From: Flavobacterium branchiarum
Lineage (GTDB): Bacteria; Bacteroidota; Bacteroidia; Flavobacteriales; Flavobacteriaceae
Length of the DNA: 64,000 nucleotides
Assembly (NCBI RefSeq): GCF_030409845.1
Contig: NZ_JAUFQQ010000003.1
Coordinates: forward strand, 186,001 to 250,000
Reading direction: 5' to 3'
Below, piece after piece: positions 8,718 through 16,794 of the stretch. How positions within the stretch are numbered: the stretch's first letter is position 1; the number at the start of each line of letters is the position of its first letter. Made by a program: the position numbers and the translations under genes. Below the pieces are notes generated by a model. The model had not been told where the DNA came from. It was given only the letters and a program-made list of their open reading frames with translations, and did not search any database.

Positions 8718-9041
8718 ATGAACACAGCAGAAAACACTATTGCCATATCGGCACATACAGCAACTCCAGAGCAAATTGCAGAATGGAAAGCACAACACGG
8801 CGAATTTTTTGGAATCGTAATCGAGGACAAAGTTTGCTATTTAAAAAAACCTGATCGTAAGGCTTTGAGCTTTGCTTCGCAAGTCGGTTCCGACCCAATG
8901 AAGTTTAATGAAGTAATTCTAAAAAACTGTTGGCTTGGAGGTGATCCAGAGATATTAACAGACGATAGTTTATTTCTTGCAGCCTCTTCAAAACTTGACC
9001 AGGTAATTGAATTTAAAAAGGCGGAGCTGGTAAAGTACTAG
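8718..9041 (+). CDS. Tail assembly chaperone, short form (lambda gpG-like)
   Basis: The 107-residue product is small, starts MNTAENTIAISAHTATPEQI and ends IEFKKAELVKY. It lies between the tube and the tape-measure gene, as gpG-type chaperones do. The KPDRKALSFASQVGSDPMKFNEVILKNC segment resembles chaperones of Bacteroidota phages. The frame ends at TAG 9039-9041, but the -1 frame stays open from 9017 to 9196 and leads into the tape measure. This suggests that a fraction of ribosomes makes a longer form. Confidence 0.7.
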   Translation: MNTAENTIAISAHTATPEQIAEWKAQHGEFFGIVIEDKVCYLKKPDRKALSFASQVGSDPMKFNEVILKNCWLGGDPEILTDDSLFLAASSKLDQVIEFKKAELVKY

Positions 9042-9196
9042 AGTCATCAGTAGTTGATGAAAACGACTGGTTACGCATCACAAACGCCCAATTGCGCTAT
9101 TATATGAGTATAGGCAATCCTGATGACTTATCAGATGAAGAATGGGGACAGCGATATAAAGAACTGGAATACATACGAAAAAAAGAAAACACTTAA
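9017..9196 (+). CDS. C-terminal extension of the tail chaperone reached by -1 frameshift (gpGT-like)
   Basis: In the -1 frame relative to the 8718 gene, the sequence is open from just after TAA 9014-9016 to TAA 9194-9196, immediately before the tape-measure ATG at 9197. The translation includes VVDENDWLRITNAQLRYYM and DDLSDEEWGQRYKELEYI, protein-like and aromatic-rich, with no good start codon of its own near the front. The likely shift is at the A-run in TTT AAA AAG (9012-9020). The heptamer there is not a textbook slippery site, so the precise shift point is inferred. Confidence 0.65.
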   Translation, partial: KGGAGKVLESSVVDENDWLRITNAQLRYYMSIGNPDDLSDEEWGQRYKELEYIRKKENT

Positions 9197-11182
9197 ATGA
9201 GCAATACCTTATCCTATATCATTCAGATTAATGAAAACTTTGATAAGGTAAATTCCTCATTTAATAAGTTTCAGTCTAACGTTCATAGCGGAATTGACAG
9301 AGTACAAAGGCAGTTAAACGGTTTGCGCTTAAACAATCTAATCCAAAACATTAGTTCAGCAGCAGACGGTTTAAACTCTTTGAATGATCCTGGACTAAAG
9401 CTAAGTTCTAGCCTTAGTGATCTTTCGGCAATAACCGGAGTAACTGGGGATAAATTAAAAGAAATTGAGGGATATGCCAGACAAAACGCTAATACTTTTG
9501 GAGGTGCTGCTTCCGAAAGTGCGGAATCGTACAAGCTTATACTTTCGCAGTTGACACCTGAAATTGCCAAAGTTCCATCGGCTTTAAAAGCAATGGGTAA
9601 AGAGGCATCGGTTACGAGCAAGTTAATGGGCGGCGATACAGCTGCAGCAACAAGTGTTCTTACTACTGCAATGAATCAGTATCAGGTTTCTATGGCTGAT
9701 CCTATTAAGGCATCCAAAGAAATGGCTAAGATGAACAATGTTATGGCTGCCTCTGCTAAAGAAGGTTCTGCTGAACTGCCTCAGATTGCCCAAGCCTTAG
9801 AACAGTCTGGACTGGCTGCAAAAACTGCAAATGTCTCTTTTGAAGAAACAAATGCCTTTATCCAGGTACTTGATAAAAATGGTAAAAAAGGTGCTGAAGG
9901 CGGAGTTGCTTTACGTAACGTAATGGCAACATTAGCGCAAGGTCGTTTTTTACCAAAAGATGTTAAAACAGAATTAAGAGCAGCGGGTGTTGATATTAAT
10001 AGGCTTACCGATAATTCAATTTCATTGTCTGAGCGATTAAAACCCTTAAAGGGAATAATGACCGACCAGGCTTTAGTTACTAAGCTCTTTGGAAAAGAAA
10101 ATAGCAATGCGGCTATTGCCATGATTGCCGGAATTACCGAAGCGGAAAGGCTAACAATAGCGGTTACCGGTACAAATACAGCTTACGAGCAAGCAGCTAT
10201 TATAATGGAGTCACCATTGGAAAAAAACAAAAGACTCCAGGCGCAAATTGATGATTTTAAAATAACACTATTTAACGGAACCAATGGCTTAATGGGTTAT
10301 GCATCTGTTCTTGGGCAAACTGCACATGACTTTGCTAATCTAATGCCTATTATGTCCGGTGCCGGTAAAGTGTTTTCAACTTTAACCAGTGCGACAAAAT
10401 TACAGGCTTTATGGACGGGAATTGTTTCAGGAGCTACAAGCGTGTGGACTGGTGTACAAATGGCATTCAATGCAGTAATGGCAATGAATCCAATTGTTTG
10501 GATTGTTATAGGGGTTATGGCATTGGTTGCCGCAATAGCTTGGGTGGCTACTTCAACCACTGGTTGGGGTAATGCTTGGAAGCATACCATCACAGGTGCA
10601 AAATTAATCTTCACTGCTTATGTAGAACTGGTGAAGGCTCAATTTAACACCGTGGTAAACGGGATTATGATTGGGATAAACAAGATACAGATTGCCTGGT
10701 ACAAGTTTAAAAATATGGCAGGACTTGGAGATAAAGGAGCTAATAATGCCGAAATATCCAAGCTTAATGCCGAGGTGGAAGCGCGTAAGGCCTCCATAAA
10801 GGGCGGGTATCAAAAAGCGGCTTCGACAGCGGTAGCAGCAGGAGCAGAATTTAAAGCGGCCTTTGATTCGGTAAAATGGAAAAAGGAAAGCAAAAAAGGT
10901 GAATCTGGTATTACTGATCCTGGACTAGTTGGAACGGATTTAGGTAAAGGCGGCGCAAGTGGTTCTGGAGCCGGTGGAGGTTCTGCCAGTGCTAAAAAAT
11001 CAAACGAGGCGGTTGCAACTGGAGGTACTAAACACACTTATGTCACAATCAACTTAAAAGAATTAATAGGCATAAAAACAGAAAGCATAAGCGGTGGAAA
11101 AGACACAGCTAACAAAGCTGGTAATGAAGTTGCTGACGAATTAATGAGGTTGTTGGCAATGGCTACAACGGCAGGAGGATAA
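9197..11182 (+). CDS. Tail tape measure protein (TP901-like)
   Basis: The 661-residue product has the expected build. Residues 1-340 are helical and Q/N/A-rich and contain a TP901-type core (ARQNANTFGGAASESAESYKLILSQL ... EGGVALRNVMATLAQG). Residues about 385-460 hold hydrophobic segments (VWTGVQMAFNAVMAMNPIVWIVIGVMALVAAIAW). After a glycine/serine-rich linker (GKGGASGSGAGGGSASA) comes a C-terminal tail. The protein fixes tail length and helps DNA enter the cell. At 661 residues it implies a fairly short tail. Confidence 0.85.
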   Translation: MSNTLSYIIQINENFDKVNSSFNKFQSNVHSGIDRVQRQLNGLRLNNLIQNISSAADGLNSLNDPGLKLSSSLSDLSAITGVTGDKLKEIEGYARQNANTFGGAASESAESYKLILSQLTPEIAKVPSALKAMGKEASVTSKLMGGDTAAATSVLTTAMNQYQVSMADPIKASKEMAKMNNVMAASAKEGSAELPQIAQALEQSGLAAKTANVSFEETNAFIQVLDKNGKKGAEGGVALRNVMATLAQGRFLPKDVKTELRAAGVDINRLTDNSISLSERLKPLKGIMTDQALVTKLFGKENSNAAIAMIAGITEAERLTIAVTGTNTAYEQAAIIMESPLEKNKRLQAQIDDFKITLFNGTNGLMGYASVLGQTAHDFANLMPIMSGAGKVFSTLTSATKLQALWTGIVSGATSVWTGVQMAFNAVMAMNPIVWIVIGVMALVAAIAWVATSTTGWGNAWKHTITGAKLIFTAYVELVKAQFNTVVNGIMIGINKIQIAWYKFKNMAGLGDKGANNAEISKLNAEVEARKASIKGGYQKAASTAVAAGAEFKAAFDSVKWKKESKKGESGITDPGLVGTDLGKGGASGSGAGGGSASAKKSNEAVATGGTKHTYVTINLKELIGIKTESISGGKDTANKAGNEVADELMRLLAMATTAGG

Positions 11183-11183
11183 C

Positions 11184-11205
11184 CCCTCGACTACGCTCGG
11201 GATGA
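11184..11205 (+). repeat. Dispersed short repeat inside the tail operon
   Basis: The sequence CCCTCGACTACGCTCGGGAT followed by GACA lies between the tape measure and the next tail gene. Its reverse complement matches, with a few changes, the TGTCATCCTGAGCGGAGTCG core at 44836 and 44919 in the host part of the window. It looks like a host dispersed element present in the prophage. Confidence 0.55.
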
Positions 11206-11221
11206 CAAAATAAAGAAAAGA

Positions 11222-11884
11222 ATGCTAACAAATAAAGACCTATTGTTTGCCAGTTTGATGGGTACCGCTAATATTAAAATGTATGAGCGGACACAATTAG
11301 TGCAAAACGAATTGAGCAAACATGTGTTGCCGCCGATTCCTTTTTTGCCTTTCCCGAAAGAAGACGGTATAACAGGACAAACGGCTAGTCCTGCTTTTTT
11401 GGTGAATCAGACTGATTTACCCATACCGGAAGATCAGCAGTTTTTTCCGTTGTCGTTTAGCCTGACTGAAAACGGGCAAAAATGGCTCTTTCCTTATGAA
11501 CCAATGATAACCATTAGTTCCGGGAATACTGTTATTAAACGAAATGTGGCCAAACAAGGAAATACACTCATCGGTACTATTAAGGAACGTTGGAACCGAA
11601 AAGATTTTGACATTACGGTTACTGGTGTTTTGATGGGAGGTTTAATAAAAGGGAAAGTGGAGGATTGTTTCCCGAGGGAGCAAATGCAACGTCTTTTTGA
11701 ATTTCTGAAGTACAACAAAGAGTTTTATATCTATTGTGCCCCATTGGAGATTTTAGGTATTACAAAAGTAGTGGTTGAAGATTACACTTTTCCCTTTACC
11801 AAAGGCGAAAATGTACAGGCTTATGATTTGAAAATAACGAGTGATGACTTTTATAATTTATTAGTCATCGAAGAAAATAAATAA
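11222..11884 (+). CDS. Phage tail/baseplate protein of unknown function (DUF6046-like)
   Basis: The 220-residue protein (MLTNKDLLFASLMGTANIKM) lies between the tape measure and the gpD-like hub gene. That is where contractile phages carry tail-completion or hub proteins. Its C-terminal half (WNRKDFDITVTGVLMGG, EILGITKVVVEDYTFPF, AYDLKITSDDFYNLL) looks like the strand-rich proteins called DUF6046 in Bacteroidota prophages. The role is inferred from position only. Confidence 0.55.
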   Translation: MLTNKDLLFASLMGTANIKMYERTQLVQNELSKHVLPPIPFLPFPKEDGITGQTASPAFLVNQTDLPIPEDQQFFPLSFSLTENGQKWLFPYEPMITISSGNTVIKRNVAKQGNTLIGTIKERWNRKDFDITVTGVLMGGLIKGKVEDCFPREQMQRLFEFLKYNKEFYIYCAPLEILGITKVVVEDYTFPFTKGENVQAYDLKITSDDFYNLLVIEENK

Positions 11885-11885
11885 A

Positions 11886-12857
11886 ATGTTTGATATCAAT
11901 TGGAGCATAAAGTTTAAAACGGCGGGTGTAACCTACAGACTGGAAACGGTTGTCGCCATTGATATTGACGAAAGTGTTGACAATTTAGTAGACACGGCCA
12001 CCATCACATTGCCGGAGGCGGTTATGAATCAGGTTTTAAACATAGGTGACCGCATTGCCCGAGGTTCGGAAGTGACCATACAATTGGGTTATGATGACAA
12101 TTTAAAAACCGAGTTTGTGGGCTACGTCCTAGATATTGTCACTAACGACAGTTCTTTGAAAATCCTTTGTGAGGATGCCTTGTTTTTGTTTCGAGTAGGT
12201 GTTAAAAATGCTGAAATGAAACCTACTACAATGGCAAAAATTGCTCAATCATTATTGGATCAAATTAACTCCAGTTATAAGTTGGTTTGTGATTATGACA
12301 TTGCCTACGAAAAGTTTGTAGTCCATCAAGCTACTGGCTTTGATGTGTTGAAAAAACTAGCTGAAGAAACGAAAGCTAATATCTATTTCAATACCGAAAA
12401 AAAGGAGCTGCATATCCATCCGCCTTATTTAGAAAAAGGAGGCGAAGTTGTTTACGCTATGCAGGTAAATGTTGAGAAAAGTTCATTGGAATATAAAAAA
12501 GCAATTGACCGAAAGGTGGAGGTTGTTGTTGAGGCGACTAACCTAGCGGGAAAAGTAGAAAGCTATACTGCAGGAACAACCGGAGGTGATAAAGTTACCC
12601 TTAAAGTGGGTTCCGTGAATTTAGACAGTTTAAAAAAAATTGCTAATGCCGAATTATTACGCCGTAGCGCGGATATGTATGAGGGAAGTTTTGACGGTTG
12701 GTTAATTCCATTTGTGAAACCCTCTTATTCGGCAAAGATTAAAGATGAAGACTACCCGGACAAGGACGGAACCTATTATGTTGTAGGTGTTGTAACCTCA
12801 GTAAGTGAGTCGGGTTGTAAAAGGACAATTAAACCAGGAATAAAACTGAGCGTGTAA
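11886..12857 (+). CDS. Baseplate hub, late control protein D-like
   Basis: The 323-residue protein has the layout of gpD/gp27-like hub proteins. It opens with a beta-rich N-terminal domain (VVAIDIDESVDNLVDTATITLP, GSEVTIQLGYDDNLKTEFVGYVLDI). A middle domain (GFDVLKKLAEETKANIYFNTEKKELHI) is typical of late control D. The C-terminal domain ends VVGVVTSVSESGCKRTIKPGIKLSV. It would trimerise under the tube and carry the spike encoded by the next gene. Confidence 0.78.
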   Translation: MFDINWSIKFKTAGVTYRLETVVAIDIDESVDNLVDTATITLPEAVMNQVLNIGDRIARGSEVTIQLGYDDNLKTEFVGYVLDIVTNDSSLKILCEDALFLFRVGVKNAEMKPTTMAKIAQSLLDQINSSYKLVCDYDIAYEKFVVHQATGFDVLKKLAEETKANIYFNTEKKELHIHPPYLEKGGEVVYAMQVNVEKSSLEYKKAIDRKVEVVVEATNLAGKVESYTAGTTGGDKVTLKVGSVNLDSLKKIANAELLRRSADMYEGSFDGWLIPFVKPSYSAKIKDEDYPDKDGTYYVVGVVTSVSESGCKRTIKPGIKLSV

Positions 12858-13364
12858 ATGGATACAGCAGCAGAAATAAAAAAGGCATTGTTAGGGGCTT
12901 TAGGAGCTAATCCAAACTTACCCATTACGGCTACGGTTGTATCGATAGAAAATGACACTTGTACGGTGAAATTATTGAGTGAGTTGGTTCTTTCTGATGT
13001 ACGATTGAAAGCCACTGTAACGGATGAAACCGATAGTTTTTTGATTGTTCCAAAAGTGGATAGTGAGGTTGTTTTGATGAGTCAGACAGGAGCTTTGAGC
13101 AGTTTGATGGTGATAAAAATAAATAGCGTAGAAAGCATTCGCTACAAGAAAGGCGAATTTGAATTTGTAGTTGATGGTACCACCGGTAAAGTGACTTTGA
13201 AAAAAGGGACTGCCAATTTTGGAGCTTTGGTTTCCGATCTGATAAAAGAAATAAGCAACGCTATTATTTTGACACCTGCAGGACCAGGTAAAATAGCTCC
13301 ATCTACTAAAACGAAATTAACGGCATTAGATACCAAGTTTAAAACACTTTTAAATACTGATTAA
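12858..13364 (+). CDS. Baseplate spike protein, gpV-like OB-fold
   Basis: The 168-residue protein starts directly after the hub gene stop. Residues about 20-95 (ATVVSIENDTCTVKLL ... LIVPKVDSEVVLMSQTG) have the OB-fold pattern of gpV/gp5-type spikes. The strand-rich part FEFVVDGTTGKVTLKKGTANFG fits a short beta-helix stem. The C-terminal GPGKIAPSTKTKLTALDTKFKTLL is found in Bacteroidota spike-like proteins. It would form the membrane-piercing tip. Confidence 0.72.
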   Translation: MDTAAEIKKALLGALGANPNLPITATVVSIENDTCTVKLLSELVLSDVRLKATVTDETDSFLIVPKVDSEVVLMSQTGALSSLMVIKINSVESIRYKKGEFEFVVDGTTGKVTLKKGTANFGALVSDLIKEISNAIILTPAGPGKIAPSTKTKLTALDTKFKTLLNTD

Positions 13365-13365
13365 A

Positions 13366-13575
13366 ATGGGATTAAATAAGGGGGTATTAAAAGACGCAAT
13401 CAAAGCAATACTTACTGATATGTTGACCAAAGAGGACAACTCTATCGAAGAATTTGCGACACGCTTAAGCGATGCTGTTGATGCCTTTGTAAAAACAGGA
13501 GCGGTTAGCGTGACCGTGACCACAACAGGAACGGCAACGAATCACACGGGAAGCGGAACCGGAACAATAAGTTAA
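13366..13575 (+). CDS. Small baseplate-region protein
   Basis: The 69-residue product (MGLNKGVLKDAIKAILTDML) has an amphipathic helical N-terminal half and a threonine/glycine-rich tail (VTVTTTGTATNHTGSGTGTIS). Starts and stops are packed tightly against the spike gene and the gp25-like gene. The tail resembles the ends of proteins near the spike tip, but I cannot name a family. It is probably a minor virion or assembly protein. Confidence 0.55.
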   Translation: MGLNKGVLKDAIKAILTDMLTKEDNSIEEFATRLSDAVDAFVKTGAVSVTVTTTGTATNHTGSGTGTIS

Positions 13576-13577
13576 TT

Positions 13578-13919
13578 ATGAAAGGCATAGGGATACAGGT
13601 AAATGACCATAACGATACAGGTGATATTTTGGATTTAAAAATTGAGCCAGTACGTGACAGCTCTAACAAAATTGTTAGTGGCTTGGTTGTAGGCTCTACG
13701 CTTGAGCAAAATATTTCTTTCATAATGATATTGCACCAGGGCGAATTAAAATCGAATCCTGATTTGGGAGTGGGGATTGAAGATATTGCATTGAGTGAAG
13801 ACTATCTGGGTTTTCGACACAAGATAAGAGAGCATTTAAAAAAGGACGGATTGGTAGTAAGTCAATTGGATTTATTTGAGGGAAAACCTTTTAAAATAGT
13901 AGCCGAATATGGAAAGTAA
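13578..13919 (+). CDS. Baseplate wedge protein, gpW/gp25-like
   Basis: The 113-residue product contains the gp25-type core: ISFIMILHQGELKSNPDLGVGIEDIALSE and a helix LGFRHKIREHLKKDG, then a closing strand LDLFEGKPFKIVAEYGK. gp25/gpW proteins have this size and join the sheath to the baseplate wedge. The gene lies between spike and baseplate J-like genes, as in P2 and Mu, and its end overlaps the next gene by 11 bases. Confidence 0.75.
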   Translation: MKGIGIQVNDHNDTGDILDLKIEPVRDSSNKIVSGLVVGSTLEQNISFIMILHQGELKSNPDLGVGIEDIALSEDYLGFRHKIREHLKKDGLVVSQLDLFEGKPFKIVAEYGK

Positions 13920-14199
13920 AGTATATCAGGGACAAAGTTTTTTAGATAAAACGATAGAAATGACCGGCTCGATTGAGAATGTGTTTGCTCTTGCGCTGGA
14001 AAACAATATGTCTATCACAGACATTTTGACCATTGGCAGTACATTGACTTACTCGGGTAAAATAATCAAATCTATTGGCGCATTGTTTAATGATATGAAT
14101 CGCTGTGCTACTCAAATAACAGCAGAGGATTACACTATTGTGATTCCAGATGAAGGAATAGGCGCTATGATAATTGAAGACACATTTATAATACGATGA
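13909..14199 (+). CDS. LysM-like tail protein (gpX-like)
   Basis: The 96-residue product has a LysM-like segment at residues about 5-48 (VYQGQSFLDKTIEMTGSIENVFALALENNMSITDILTIGSTL). Small LysM-like gpX proteins help tie the hub together in P2-like phages. The second half (DYTIVIPDEGIGAMIIEDTFIIR) is strand-rich. It overlaps the genes on both sides, which supports its being a real member of the baseplate operon. Confidence 0.6.
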   Translation: MESKVYQGQSFLDKTIEMTGSIENVFALALENNMSITDILTIGSTLTYSGKIIKSIGALFNDMNRCATQITAEDYTIVIPDEGIGAMIIEDTFIIR

Positions 14200-15062
14200 G
14201 AACAAAAGCACTAATAAAACAGGATTTAACTACACCATTTATGGCCAATGAAACCATGGCAATAAAATATGGTTTCACTGCAGGTGATTTGTTCAGTGAT
14301 ACGTTTGCGATTGTGAGTTTTGAAAATTTTATTTTCGAAATCATTGCTACTGCTATTTTTATACACGAGCTATTTTTTGACCAACATAAAAAGGAGGTTG
14401 ATGATACATTGGCGAATAAAAAACCGGGCACAAAACCATGGTACCGCACAATGGCCTTACAGTTTCAATATGGTTTTGATTTGGTCGCGGACAAAGATTA
14501 TTACGATAATACCGGTTTTACAGGTGAGGTAATTGAGGCTTCTAAAATTGTTAAATATTCGGCAGTCAATGAAGCCACGGAAAGCAGCCGAGTGATTGTA
14601 AAAATTGCGGGGGAAATTTCGGGTAATCTAGCGCCAATTGCAGTACCGCAAAAGGAGGCTTTTGACGCTTATATGGAGGAAATAAGAATAGCCGGTGTAC
14701 AACTTACGATTATTAATTATTTGCCCGACAGGTTGTATTTGACTATTCAGATTAAACGGGATGCCTTAGTATTGGCTGCAAATGGGATGAGCATTATTAA
14801 TGCTAATTATCCGGTCAACGATGCTATTGCCGAATTCATGAAAGAATTACCATTTGACGGTGAGTTGCGATTGTCGGCCTTAGTAGATAAACTGCAAGTT
14901 GTTCCGGGTGTTTTGGATGCGACAATCGTGAGTGCATCAAGTTCCTGGATTAATCCACTAACAAACGGCTACGAATTGCCACAACCTATTTATATCGCCA
15001 CGATTCCGATAAGCGGGTATTTTGAAGTACAAGGATTTGAAAATGTTAACTATGTGGTATAA
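14196..15062 (+). CDS. Baseplate J-like protein
   Basis: The 288-residue protein follows the gp25-like and LysM-like genes, the standard place for gpJ. The late part fits baseplate J: a ferredoxin-like strand-helix pattern (RLYLTIQIKRDAL), NYPVNDAIAEFMKELPFDGELRLSALVDKLQVVPGVLDATIVSA, then a closing strand region. Residues 1-130 are divergent from phage P2 J. It forms the wedge ring of the baseplate. Confidence 0.7.
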   Translation: MRTKALIKQDLTTPFMANETMAIKYGFTAGDLFSDTFAIVSFENFIFEIIATAIFIHELFFDQHKKEVDDTLANKKPGTKPWYRTMALQFQYGFDLVADKDYYDNTGFTGEVIEASKIVKYSAVNEATESSRVIVKIAGEISGNLAPIAVPQKEAFDAYMEEIRIAGVQLTIINYLPDRLYLTIQIKRDALVLAANGMSIINANYPVNDAIAEFMKELPFDGELRLSALVDKLQVVPGVLDATIVSASSSWINPLTNGYELPQPIYIATIPISGYFEVQGFENVNYVV

Positions 15063-15537
15063 CATCAATTTTAAAATATTCTCGGTGCAAATGTTGCCTC
15101 CTATTCTGCGAAAGCAGATTTGGGCTCAATGGATGCAAATAGCGGTTACTCCAATATCTAAGTTATACGATGTGTGGTACAACTGGCGGATTGATAACAT
15201 TTATAAGATTGAGCATACAGGGCAGGTTTGTTCGTTGCGGGGTTCTTTGAATGATAAGTTTGACCCGATTGAAAGGCGGATTTATATAGGTAACGGTCAG
15301 TTTTATGATACTACCTACATCTATTCGGAGGCGGAGGCTCAAGATGTTTGGCTGGAAACGGAAAGCGAAGAAAGAACCATTTGGTTACGAACGGAAGGCG
15401 AAACGGCTGATACAGGGCTCGACTTTATTGTTTTTGTGCCTGAACAAATTTATAACACTCAAATTCATGGCTTAAACGCTCATATCAAATTTTACAAAGC
15501 TGGCGGTTTTCGCTATAATATTTTCATAGATGAATAG
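15043..15537 (+). CDS. Baseplate/tail protein after J, possibly gpI-like
   Basis: I chose the ATG at 15043 (an alternative is 15052, and an upstream TTG at 15022 is less likely). The product is about 164 residues and starts MLTMWYNINFKIFSVQMLPPILR. It contains IWAQWMQIAVTPISKLYDVWYNWR and strand-rich later parts ending FYKAGGFRYNIFIDE. Proteins of this size follow gpJ in many contractile phages and connect fibres. I recognise no precise family; the role is from position. It overlaps the J gene end. Confidence 0.6.
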   Translation: MLTMWYNINFKIFSVQMLPPILRKQIWAQWMQIAVTPISKLYDVWYNWRIDNIYKIEHTGQVCSLRGSLNDKFDPIERRIYIGNGQFYDTTYIYSEAEAQDVWLETESEERTIWLRTEGETADTGLDFIVFVPEQIYNTQIHGLNAHIKFYKAGGFRYNIFIDE

Positions 15538-16315
15538 AACTAATTTTAATCAAACGGGTGGTTTTCCTTTGAAAACGGAACGACTACAGGAGCTGCAAAC
15601 GGCTTCGGAAATCTTTCAGTCTTTTGGAGCATTGGCGGGTAACTTGACGATTATATCGGGTTGCGAGCTCGTAGGTACCACCATAAAGAAAGGTGTGGTT
15701 TATATCGATGGTGAACCCCTAGAGTTTCGGGAGGCTGCGGTTACGGGAGGTTCTACCGTGATTATCATTGAAGAGGCCGTAAACAGGGCTTTTGAAAATG
15801 GTGCTATAAAACAAGTTCACACGATACGCTATGCCACTTTTGGGACGGCTGCCACATCATGGCCCTGGAGTGATTTTAAAAGACCATTCGAAACTAAATC
15901 GATCCCATCGGATTTACTTGCACAACTTGGAACTATAAGTGATAAGGAAGATAAAACAACTGTTGAGGCTTTAATCGAAAGAATAGAAGATCTGGAAACG
16001 GCGGCATTGACAATTCCTAAAATAAAAATCACAACTGGAACTGAAATTATAAGCTCAACAGCTGGCGGTTATAAGGAAGATGATTATACTAAAAATTATG
16101 TTTATGTATATCCTCCAGCAGGATACGGCATGGCTAATTTAGTCGGGTTTATGCCATCAATAGCGCAAATAGCCTTTTCGGGTGATGTTAATTTGGATGA
16201 TACGCTATGGTGTAAATATAGGATTGAGTATAATAGAGTAACGGTTATTTGTAGCAATTCTGAAACAAGAGCCACTTCGAAGGTTAATTATATGGCGGTT
16301 TGGATTAAATATTAA
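15530..16315 (+). CDS. Tail fibre-related or baseplate protein
   Basis: The 261-residue protein starts MNRTNFNQTGGFPLKTERLQELQTA, a segment that also occurs in Bacteroidota phage proteins before fibre genes. Residues 1-100 look like a globular attachment domain with GAIKQVHTIRYATFG. A short coiled coil around TTVEALIERIEDLETA follows. The C-terminal strand-rich domain ends SKVNYMAVWIKY. The layout (anchor, coiled coil, tip) suits a short fibre or fibre connector. Confidence 0.55.
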   Translation: MNRTNFNQTGGFPLKTERLQELQTASEIFQSFGALAGNLTIISGCELVGTTIKKGVVYIDGEPLEFREAAVTGGSTVIIIEEAVNRAFENGAIKQVHTIRYATFGTAATSWPWSDFKRPFETKSIPSDLLAQLGTISDKEDKTTVEALIERIEDLETAALTIPKIKITTGTEIISSTAGGYKEDDYTKNYVYVYPPAGYGMANLVGFMPSIAQIAFSGDVNLDDTLWCKYRIEYNRVTVICSNSETRATSKVNYMAVWIKY

Positions 16316-16319
16316 TTAT

Positions 16320-16775
16320 ATGGCAACATTAGCACAAATATACGACTGGTTTATGACCGGCAAGAAGCCAACACAAGCGCAATTTTGGGCTTCGTGGGGG
16401 AGTTTTTGGAACAAGGAAGAAGCAATCCCGCAAAGTGCGATTTCTAATCTCGCAAGCGCTTTAAACGCTAAGGCGGAAAAAGACCAATTTGATGGACATA
16501 AGACGGATGTAAATGCTCATGCTGATCTATTTGAGGAAAAACTAGATGTATCCGTATTCGAGGACTATAAGAACGATCCAAACGCTCACGCGGCCTTGTT
16601 TGCAAAAGCCAAAGTTTTCGCCATCGGGGAAATGCTTGTTTTTAAAACTGAGGGCAATGAGGATGATGCCACCCGGGAAATTGGCGATTTCTGTATGGGA
16701 TTCGTAGAAAATCAATTCATAAGCGCGCCTTATTTGGGAGGTGATATCATGTTGTTATCCTCCTACGATATTTAA
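16320..16775 (+). CDS. Small fibre-like protein with a repeated DxNAHAxLF motif
   Basis: The 151-residue product starts MATLAQIYDWFMTGKKPTQAQFW, a module frequent in Bacteroidota prophage proteins. It contains two similar segments (HKTDVNAHADLFEEK and YKNDPNAHAALFAKA), which look like short trimeric stalk repeats. The C-terminus is strand-rich. Position between fibre genes suggests a virion component. The function is unknown. Confidence 0.55.
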   Translation: MATLAQIYDWFMTGKKPTQAQFWASWGSFWNKEEAIPQSAISNLASALNAKAEKDQFDGHKTDVNAHADLFEEKLDVSVFEDYKNDPNAHAALFAKAKVFAIGEMLVFKTEGNEDDATREIGDFCMGFVENQFISAPYLGGDIMLLSSYDI

Positions 16776-16794
16776 TAATTTTAAATTAAAATAA

